DNA from: Actinomycetota bacterium
Lineage (GTDB): Bacteria; Actinomycetota; Thermoleophilia; Gaiellales; Gaiellaceae
NCBI GenBank assembly: GCA_005885565.1
Contig: VAXK01000150.1
Span: 1-19,075, forward strand
Length of the DNA stretch: 19,075 nucleotides
Direction of reading: 5' to 3'
The notes under the pieces were generated by a model, which saw nothing but the letters and a program-made list of their open reading frames with translations, did not search any database and was not told where the DNA came from. Shown here piece after piece: positions 7,835 to 13,189 of this stretch; positions within the stretch are counted from its first letter, which is position 1; each line of letters opens with the position of its first letter. The translations under genes and the position numbers were made by a program.

Positions 7835-8619
7835 AGTTCTCTCGTTCGAGGACTATGTCGCCACTCTCGCTCCGCTGCGGGGCCGTATCGTCGATACCGA
7901 AGCGTCGAGCCTTGAGATCCGTGCAGCAGCTGAAGCGCTCGTCGCTCTCGAGCCGGTCGAAGAGGCGACTCTTGCTGCTTTCGTGTCAGAGCGGCCAAGC
8001 CGTGTACGAGTTGCGCCACGAGTTCGGGACGAGCGGCTGGATCCGACTTGCAAGAGAGAGATCGCGCGACCTCGTTCGGTTCCTCGATCGCGAGTTCGGG
8101 CTCATTGCTGAGCTGACAGCAGCGCGGGCGAAGACCTTCACGCTCGGTGATGTCCTTGCGGCGCGCGCCGAATCGCGTGCGAGCGCCGGCCGTGCGATCG
8201 GCCGCGGTAGATCGCTGGAGAACGCGCTCGAGGAGCTCGTGAAGGGGCTCGGGCTCGCGTACGAGCTGCGAACGCAGTTCATCGGACGAAATGGGCAGAC
8301 GGCTCCCTGCGATCTCGCGATACCGACCGCTGCCGAGGCGCTCGTCGTCTGTGCGGCGAAGCTGTTCGATTCGACCGGTAGCAAGCTGACGGACGCGGTC
8401 CGTGAGATCGAGGAGATGGCCGAGGTTCGACTGCCGCGGCAGTTTGTCTTTGCGGTCGTGGACGGCATCGGCTGGCTGAGTAGGCGGGCCGATCTGCGAC
8501 GAATTCACGCCCTGCGTCTGTCGCAGCGGATCGATGGTCTCTATTCGCTTGCGATGCTCGACAGCTTCGCGGCCGATCTGACCGCGGCAGCCCGCCGCGT
8601 CGGTCTCACCGTGGGCTAG
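7818..8619 (+). pseudogene. DpnII-like type II restriction endonuclease, frameshifted
   Basis: Two overlapping frames together make one protein-like product. Frame one starts at TTG 7818 inside the methyltransferase 3' end and reads SFEDYVATLAPLRGRIVDTE through EEATLAAFVSERP. Frame two takes over near 7988-7995 as QAVYELRHEFGTSGWIRL and runs to the TAG at 8617-8619. Removing one C in CGGCCAAGCC joins them as SERQAVYEL. The C-terminus resembles the DpnII family: FDSTGSKLTDAVREIEEM and FVFAVVDGIGWLSRRADL parallel the family's GGSKLNETARSY and FVWxTDGxGWxSARNNL. The position that is normally the catalytic Glu (E-x-N/K) reads Ala (CAAK). Nuclease activity is therefore doubtful even if the frameshift is a consensus error. 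Family call is from motif recall, medium certainty. Confidence 0.65.
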
Positions 8620-8637
8620 GGGGACAGGAACCGAGGC

Positions 8638-8652
8638 GTACGCTTCGCGTAC
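8638..8652. repeat. Inverted repeat just upstream of the GntR gene
   Basis: GTACGC (8638-8643), TTC, GCGTAC (8647-8652) is a perfect 6-bp inverted repeat ending two bases before the ATG at 8655. It lies between the only purine-rich candidate ribosome site (GGAACCGAGG) and the start codon. It could be an autoregulatory operator for the GntR protein or an mRNA hairpin limiting initiation. Both roles are inferred. Confidence 0.45.
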
Positions 8653-8654
8653 TC

Positions 8655-9398
8655 ATGGATACTACGAAGGCGGACGAGATCGCCTTGACAATCGAGGAGG
8701 CGATCGTCTCCGGCGAGCTCGAGCCGGGGACGGTGCTCCGGCAGGAGCAGCTCTCGGAGCGCTTCCAGGTCAGCCGGACGCCCGTGCGGGAGGCGCTCCG
8801 CCGGCTCGCGGCGCTCGGCCTGGTCTCGTTCGAGCCGAACCGCGGCGTGCGGGTGCGGACGCTCTCGCGCGACGAGCTCTACGAGGCCTTCCTCGTCCGC
8901 GCCGAGCTCGAGAGCCTCGCGACCGAGGTGGCGGCCGGGAAGATCACGGAGGAGGGGCTCGCCGAGCTCGCGGCGGCGGAGCGGCGCTTCTCACGCCTCT
9001 CGGAGGAGCTGCGGACGCGCGAGCCCGGCGAGGAGCGCCGGTCGATCACGGCCGAATGGGTGGCTGCGAACCACGCCTTCCACGACGTGATCTACCGCGC
9101 CGCCGACCTGCCGCTCGTGGAGCAGCTCGCGAAGGGCGCGCGGCGCACGTTCGCCGGCCCGGCGGTGTGGGCGCCGGGGGACCACTCGATCGACGACCTG
9201 TACGCGCTGAACGCCGAGCAGCACCGCGCGATCCGCCAGGCGCTCGCGGCCCGCAGCGCGGCGGGGGCTCGGGCCCTCGCGCGGGAGCACGTCATGGCGT
9301 CGTTCCACCTGCTGGAGACGATCCTGGAGCAGGTCGGCGCAGAGCCGCGCGGCTGGCACGGCCGCCGGGCGCCTCACGCGGCGAGACGATCCGGCTGA
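8655..9398 (+). CDS. GntR-family transcription regulator, FadR/FCD subfamily
   Basis: DNA-binding regulator of 247 residues. The N-terminal winged helix-turn-helix spans about 6-72: the helix pair around LRQEQLSERFQVSRTPVREAL, then LAALGLVSFEPNRGVRV. The C-terminal FCD ligand domain follows with FLVRAELESLATEVAA, NHAFHDVIYRAADLP, EQHRAIRQALAARSAAGA and LAREHV; the His residues in NHAFH, EQHR and REHV match the usual metal-binding set of FCD proteins. Start: ATG at 8655. It lies 35 bases after the broken nuclease and on the same strand as aceA-aceB. A role controlling C2 or organic-acid genes is plausible because FCD regulators often sense such acids, but this is inference. Its 3' end overlaps the convergent small ORF by 25 bases. 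Confidence 0.93.
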   Translation: MDTTKADEIALTIEEAIVSGELEPGTVLRQEQLSERFQVSRTPVREALRRLAALGLVSFEPNRGVRVRTLSRDELYEAFLVRAELESLATEVAAGKITEEGLAELAAAERRFSRLSEELRTREPGEERRSITAEWVAANHAFHDVIYRAADLPLVEQLAKGARRTFAGPAVWAPGDHSIDDLYALNAEQHRAIRQALAARSAAGARALAREHVMASFHLLETILEQVGAEPRGWHGRRAPHAARRSG

Positions 9399-9532
9399 GC
9401 TTCTTCTGGATGCTGTGCAGCTGAGAGGGTGTGTGTCTCCGCGCCAAGCAAGCGAGGCACCAGACACACGGCGACGAGACCGGCGACGGCGGCGGCTGCC
9501 AGGAGGAGATTGAAGAGACCGATCACGAGCAT
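9374..9532 (-). CDS. Small single-span membrane protein (52 aa)
   Basis: Unrecognised small protein. The chosen ATG at 9530-9532 follows AAAGGAAG about 7 bases upstream; an upstream in-frame start at 9580 would add a basic, unlikely leader. Residues 3-27 (VIGLFNLLLAAAAVAGLVAVCLVPRLL) form one transmembrane helix, followed by a short hydrophilic tail with THTLSAAQHPEE. The 3' end overlaps the convergent GntR gene by 25 bases. It lies downstream of the oxidase operon on the same strand, so it may be its last, separately initiated gene. Function unknown; the good ribosome site and clean topology are the main support. Confidence 0.5.
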   Translation of the reverse strand: MLVIGLFNLLLAAAAVAGLVAVCLVPRLLGAETHTLSAAQHPEEAQPDRLAA

Positions 9533-9630
9533 GTGGGGCTTCCTTTCGGGTCGTAGGAGACGTGCGTCTTCTCTACGCACCAGTGAAGCGGGCCTCGCTG
9601 AGAGCCGGCTGTGAGCCGTCTGAGGACTGG
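9533..9630 (-). promoter_or_regulatory. Leader of the 52-aa gene with overlapping inverted repeats
   Basis: Between the oxidase-operon end and the small membrane gene the DNA holds three short inverted repeats. AGACG/CGTCT is at 9558-9569. GTGCGT/ACGCAC (9562-9580) shares an arm with the first, so the two are mutually exclusive. CGGCT/AGCCG is at 9606-9618 with a GTG loop. The last could end the oxidase transcript, the first two could fold in the small gene's leader. No clear promoter boxes or T-tract are seen. Confidence 0.3.
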
Positions 9631-9771
9631 CTAGGAGTCGCCGGCGAGAGGCTCGTCGCCCGGAAGCCTGCGGAGGTGCGGATAGCGGACGCGCTCTCGG
9701 TCTCCGGCGACCGCGAGCTCCTCTGCGGTGATCTCGCCGGACTCGCTCGAGGTCACGAACGGGTCGGCCAC
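9631..9771 (-). CDS. Short ORF overlapping ctaG end, or the displaced C-terminus of CtaG
   Basis: A 46-codon frame from GTG 9771 to the TAG at 9631-9633, beginning VADPFVTSSESGEITAEELA and ending GDEPLAGDS. It looks like real protein sequence. Two readings are possible. It may be a separate micro-ORF, with a GGAG site about 5 bases before the GTG and starting inside ctaG. Alternatively it is the true tail of CtaG: adding one G to the GGGG run in the ctaG 3' end (about 9827-9834) makes GEDEPGGATRTPVWKATVGARVADPFV continuous. I slightly favour the second reading because the frame is already protein-like upstream of the GTG (TRTPVWKATVGAR). Confidence 0.4.
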   Translation of the reverse strand: MADPFVTSSESGEITAEELAVAGDRERVRYPHLRRLPGDEPLAGDS

Positions 9772-10616
9772 GCGTGCTCCAACCGTCGCCTTCCAGACCG
9801 GCGTCCGCGTCGCGCCCCGGGCTCGTCCTCGCCGAGCCAGCGGTACAGCCCGTAGAAGACGTAGACGGCGAGCGGGACAGACCCGGGCCCCCACATCATC
9901 CCTCCCGCGAGCTGCTGGTCCGTCAGCGCCGAGATGTGCCCGTGCCCTGCATACGAGTAGAGCGGATGAGGGGCGAGGGCGAGCACGACCGCGAGGATCC
10001 AGCTCGCCGCGCCGCCGAGGACGGCAAAGGCGACCCGGCCCGGGTAATCCAGGTGCGACCGCAGCGGAGGCGAGTCGAGGATCTGGGCCCAGAAGACGAT
10101 CCCGAGCACGAGGAACGAGACGTGCTCGACGTAGTGGACCGCCGGGTCTGTGAGGGTGAGGTCGTACGCCTGGGGCACGTGCCAGGCCGCGAGATCGGCC
10201 GTGAACAGGACGAAGGCCGGGACCGGCGAGGCCATCCAGTGAGCCGCGGCACGGACGGGCCCAAACGCTCGGCTGAGGGCGACGGTGCGTGCGACCGGCC
10301 GCCGGACGCCGAGCGGCAGGGGACGCCAGCTTCGGCTCCACGGCGCGCCGAGCACGATGAGCGGCGCGCCGACCATCATCAGCAGGAGGTGCTGCAGCAT
10401 GTGCACGAAGAAGAAGCGCTGCGAGAGGTGGTCGACCGGGGGCTCGAGCGCGACGACGACCGCGACGACGCCGGCGTAGAAGCAGCCCGACCTGAGCAAG
10501 CGCTCGGGTGATCGGCGGCGCCGGGTCGCAGTGACCGATCGCAGCGACGCCCGTCGCCCTCCCAGCGCATAGAGGTAGACGGAGATAGCGCCGAGCGCGA
10601 CTGGAATGGGATCCAT
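9753..10616 (-). CDS. ctaG: Cytochrome c oxidase assembly protein, caa3-type CtaG
   Basis: Polytopic membrane protein of the caa3_CtaG family, needed for assembly (copper insertion) of heme-copper oxidases. As read it has 287 residues with about seven membrane helices. Seen: RFFFVHMLQHLLLMMVGAPLIVLGAPW with conserved His at 72 and 76, HWMASPVPAFVLFTADLAAWHVPQAYD, AVHYVEHVSFLVLGIVFWAQI and DQQLAGGMMWGPGSVPLA. Start: ATG at 10614-10616, overlapping the SCO stop as TGATG, so translation is coupled. The last 15 or so residues (RRGRRSGRRRLEHAWPTRS) are unusually basic and probably result from a one-base deletion; the other frame continues with a better tail to 9631. Last recognised gene of the oxidase operon. 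Confidence 0.9.
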   Translation of the reverse strand: MDPIPVALGAISVYLYALGGRRASLRSVTATRRRRSPERLLRSGCFYAGVVAVVVALEPPVDHLSQRFFFVHMLQHLLLMMVGAPLIVLGAPWSRSWRPLPLGVRRPVARTVALSRAFGPVRAAAHWMASPVPAFVLFTADLAAWHVPQAYDLTLTDPAVHYVEHVSFLVLGIVFWAQILDSPPLRSHLDYPGRVAFAVLGGAASWILAVVLALAPHPLYSYAGHGHISALTDQQLAGGMMWGPGSVPLAVYVFYGLYRWLGEDEPGARRGRRSGRRRLEHAWPTRS

Positions 10617-11191
10617 CAGGCTGCGAGGAGCCGGATGTCGGCGGCGACGCTCTTCGGGGCGATCGGGAAGAGGTAGGCGGCGCGCTCGTAGCCGCGGACG
10701 ACGACGTAGAGGACGAGGCTGTGGACGACGTCCGTCTTCGTCCGCTGGACGCCGATCTGGTAGGCGCTCCACACGGGCCGGAGGGTCGTAGGCGTGCCGA
10801 GCAGCCAGTGCCATCGTCCGCTCCAGCCGCTCTTGACGACGAAGTGCCGGGCGCTCGCGGCGGAATCCGCCCACGGGTCGACGCTCACGACCACGAGCTC
10901 CGGGCGCAGGCGAGGCGGTAGGCGGCGGGCGACCGACGCGAGCATTCGTCCCTCGACCGGGCACGAGCTGCGGCAGCGCGAGTCGAGGAAGGTGAGCAGC
11001 ACGACGCGCCGCTCGCGGCGGAGAGTGACGAGGCGTCCGGTCTGATCCGGCAGGCGCGGCTCCGGCGCCGCGCGTGCGCCCGCGGGCCATCGCTCTTGTG
11101 CGCTGAGCCTCGGCGCCGGAGTGACGGCGGCACGATGGGTGCGGCCCGAGCTCGAGGCGAGCGCGATCCCGACCCCCACCGCGACGCCCAC
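10616..11191 (-). CDS. SCO1/SenC-family copper chaperone of cytochrome oxidase
   Basis: Thioredoxin-fold protein that delivers copper to, or reduces, the CuA site of oxidase subunit II. Seen: membrane anchor at the N-terminus, then LTFLDSRCRSSCPVEGRML with the CxxxC copper ligands (C73, C77), VVVSVDPWADS, and the third ligand His157 in TDVVHSLVLYVV. Length 191 from the GTG at 11191. That start cuts the anchor helix short: the frame stays open upstream and encodes RFSNRGLLSALVLAAF before joining VGVAVGVGIALASS. The true start is therefore probably upstream, but no ATG, GTG or TTG is in frame there (CTG near 11216 is the only near-cognate choice). Overlaps ctaG by one base. Confidence 0.88.
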   Translation of the reverse strand: MGVAVGVGIALASSSGRTHRAAVTPAPRLSAQERWPAGARAAPEPRLPDQTGRLVTLRRERRVVLLTFLDSRCRSSCPVEGRMLASVARRLPPRLRPELVVVSVDPWADSAASARHFVVKSGWSGRWHWLLGTPTTLRPVWSAYQIGVQRTKTDVVHSLVLYVVVRGYERAAYLFPIAPKSVAADIRLLAA

Positions 11192-11228
11192 GAACGCCGC
11201 GAGGACGAGCGCGGACAGGAGCCCCCGG

Positions 11229-11372
11229 TTAGAGAATCGGTGCGTTCGGATCGCTCCTTCGGCCCGGGCGCCGCAGCCGCCACCAGGCCAGCGCCCAGAG
11301 GCCGAGCACCACCATCAGCAATGCGAGCGGAACGACGAGGGTCAGGACCGTTCCGGAGGAGACGTTGCTCAC
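11229..11372 (-). CDS. 47-aa single-span membrane peptide in oxidase operon
   Basis: Unrecognised peptide: GTG at 11370-11372, TAA at 11229-11231. A strong AAGGAGG site sits 5 bases before the GTG and begins within the cyoE/ctaB TAA, so the gene is firmly placed in the operon. Residues 2-31 start SNVSSGTVLTLVVPLALLMV and continue as one hydrophobic helix ending ALAWW, followed by a basic stop-transfer RLRRPGRRSD and the end NAPIL. Its size and topology resemble small accessory subunits or assembly peptides of heme-copper oxidases, but I know no homologue. It lies between the heme synthase fusion and the SCO gene. Confidence 0.65.
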   Translation of the reverse strand: MSNVSSGTVLTLVVPLALLMVVLGLWALAWWRLRRPGRRSDPNAPIL

Positions 11373-11382
11373 ACCGACCTCC

Positions 11383-12603
11383 TTAGGCGAGCACCGAGTC
11401 GAGCGCCGCCGCGGCGAAGAGCAGCGCGAGGTAGAGCAGCGAGTAGTGGAAGAGCAGCGCCGCAGGACGCGCGGCCGGTCGGGCTCGCAGGCGGAGCGCG
11501 AGGGCGACGAAGACGCCGCCCAGGAGCGCGGCCGCGCCGAGGTAGAGCGGCCCGAAGCCGAGCCCCACCGGCACGAGCGTGAAGGCCACGAGCAGCACGC
11601 TGTAGCGGACGATCCGCCGGACGGTCTCGGCGTCGCCGGCCACGACCGGGAGCATCGGGATCTTCGCGGCGGCGTAGTGCTCCTTCAAGAGCAAGGCCAA
11701 CGCCCAGAAGTGCGGAGGCGTCCAGAGGAAGACGATCGCGAAGAGGAGGAAGGCTGCGAGCGTCAGCCGGCCCGTCGCCGCTGCCCAGCCGACCAGCGGG
11801 GGCACAGCGCCGGCCGCGCCGCCGATGACGATGTTCTGCGGCGTGCGGCGCTTGAGCAGGCCGGTGTAGACGACGACGTAGAAGAGGTTTCCGACGAGCG
11901 CGAGCGCCGCGGTGAGCAGATTCACCACGCCTGCGAGGAGGACGAAGGAGGCGGCCGACAGCGCGAGCCCGAACTCGAGCGCGCGCGACGGCGGCATCCG
12001 CTGCGCGGCCACCGGCCGCGCGCGCGTCCGGGCACCCATCAGGCGGTCGACGTCTCGGTCGAGGACGTGGTTCAGGGCACTCGCTCCGCCGCAGGCCAGG
12101 GCCAGTCCGAGGAGGGTGAGCGCCAAACGGCCGAGAGCGGGATCGCCGCGGGCGCCGACCACATAGCCGCAGCCGCCGGTCAGGAGGAGGAGGGACATGA
12201 TCCGTGGCTTCGTCAGCGTCACGTAATCGCGCGCCGCCGAGCGCCGCGGCGCCGACCGGCGCAGCGTCCCCGCGGCAGCGACGAGCGTGGCGGCAAAGGC
12301 GAGGGCGGCAACCGCCAGGTGCACGGGGACGGCCCAGTCCGCCGCGCCGAAGAGCCCGACCACGCCGCCGACGCCGATCTCGACGAGGAGCAGCGCGAGC
12401 GCGGTGGCAGCGACCGGAAGGAGGCGGCGGTGCGCGAGGCGGGCGGTGACGACGAGCGCGACGAGCGGCGGCAGGGCGAGCGCGGCGAGAGCCTCGTGCC
12501 CGGCGCCGAGCCGCAGGACGCCGCTGACGACCGCTGCCCCGGTCGCGAGCGCGCCGGCGACCGCAGTCAGTCGCAGCCAGGGGCCGGGGCCGAGGCCGTT
12601 CAC
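11383..12603 (-). CDS. ctaB: Heme O synthase (CtaB/CyoE) fused to an N-terminal CtaA-like half domain
   Basis: Membrane farnesyltransferase converting protoheme to heme O. The C-terminal about 285 residues are classic: ARDYVTLTKPRIMS at 124-137, ALNHVLDRDVDRLMGARTRARP at 176-197 (first Asp-rich motif), YTGLLKRRTPQNIVIGG, LWTPPHFWALAL, YAAAKIPMLPVVAGD. Residues 1-120 are extra: four membrane helices (about 11-30, 36-54, 63-83, 92-111) resembling half of heme A synthase CtaA, with candidate heme ligands His36 (GHEALAAL) and His95 (WAVPVHLAVAAL) and the LLLVEIGVGGVVGLFG turn. Start: GTG at 12601-12603, overlapping the subunit III stop (GTGA). The protein has 406 residues against about 300 for plain CtaB. 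No other CtaA lies in the window, so this may make both heme O and heme A (inference). Confidence 0.9.
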   Translation of the reverse strand: MNGLGPGPWLRLTAVAGALATGAAVVSGVLRLGAGHEALAALALPPLVALVVTARLAHRRLLPVAATALALLLVEIGVGGVVGLFGAADWAVPVHLAVAALAFAATLVAAAGTLRRSAPRRSAARDYVTLTKPRIMSLLLLTGGCGYVVGARGDPALGRLALTLLGLALACGGASALNHVLDRDVDRLMGARTRARPVAAQRMPPSRALEFGLALSAASFVLLAGVVNLLTAALALVGNLFYVVVYTGLLKRRTPQNIVIGGAAGAVPPLVGWAAATGRLTLAAFLLFAIVFLWTPPHFWALALLLKEHYAAAKIPMLPVVAGDAETVRRIVRYSVLLVAFTLVPVGLGFGPLYLGAAALLGGVFVALALRLRARPAARPAALLFHYSLLYLALLFAAAALDSVLA

Positions 12604-13187
12604 GCCACGAGGTAGAGCAGGATGAACGCGGCGGTCTGGACGAGAGCGAGCACCGCCCACGAGAAGCTGACCGCCTCGACCGACGCGCGTAGGTACGAGA
12701 CGTCCGCCGACCCGCGCAGCGACTGCGCGAGCACGCTCTCGAGCCAGAGCATCGTCCCGAATGCGGTCAGCGCGAAGAGTCCCGTCCACCCGACGAAGAC
12801 GCTGCCGTAGCCGGCGTCCGTGGGCCCGAACCCGAGCGACGCGAACTGCGCGCACTGCAACGCCACCGCCGCCAGGCCCAGGCCGAAGGCCGCTGCGGCG
12901 GCGGGCCGCCAGGCCGTGCCGGCCATCCGAGCTGCGGCTCTGAGCACCGCGGCGCTCGCGACGACGCAGATCAGGATCGCGATCCCGAAGGCGCGCGACG
13001 GGTGCGGATGGTGATGGGGCCACCCCCGCCAGACGCCGTTGCTGTTCAGCGCCCGGAGGTAGAAGAAGGCGAAGAGGAAGGGGACGAAGAAGAACGCCTC
13101 GCCCGCCGCGAAGACGCGTGACCCGACCCAGATCGTGCGCGGGAGGAGCTCGGGCGGGTCTTCGAGCGTCGAGGCGTGCGCGTCCAT
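12600..13187 (-). CDS. ctaE: Cytochrome c oxidase subunit III
   Basis: Membrane subunit of the heme-copper oxidase with no metal centres. It has 195 residues, about the length of five-helix bacterial forms. Seen: RTIWVGSRVFAAGEAFFFVPFLFAFFYLR with the family's helix III Glu (E30), five hydrophobic helices in all, and the ending VQTAAFILLYLVA. A His-rich loop GWPHHHPHPS lies after helix one. Start: ATG at 13185-13187, with GGGGAG upstream, two bases after the ctaD stop. Overlaps the heme synthase fusion by four bases. An in-frame extension upstream to 13352 lies inside ctaD and was not used. Confidence 0.92.
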   Translation of the reverse strand: MDAHASTLEDPPELLPRTIWVGSRVFAAGEAFFFVPFLFAFFYLRALNSNGVWRGWPHHHPHPSRAFGIAILICVVASAAVLRAAARMAGTAWRPAAAAAFGLGLAAVALQCAQFASLGFGPTDAGYGSVFVGWTGLFALTAFGTMLWLESVLAQSLRGSADVSYLRASVEAVSFSWAVLALVQTAAFILLYLVA

Positions 13188-13189
13188 CG

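Noticed and set aside
7831..7995. GTG 7831 as the true start of the nuclease frame
   Set aside because: The first 50 residues from there are Ser/Arg-rich shadow sequence; the parallel frame from TTG 7818 is protein-like over the same bases.
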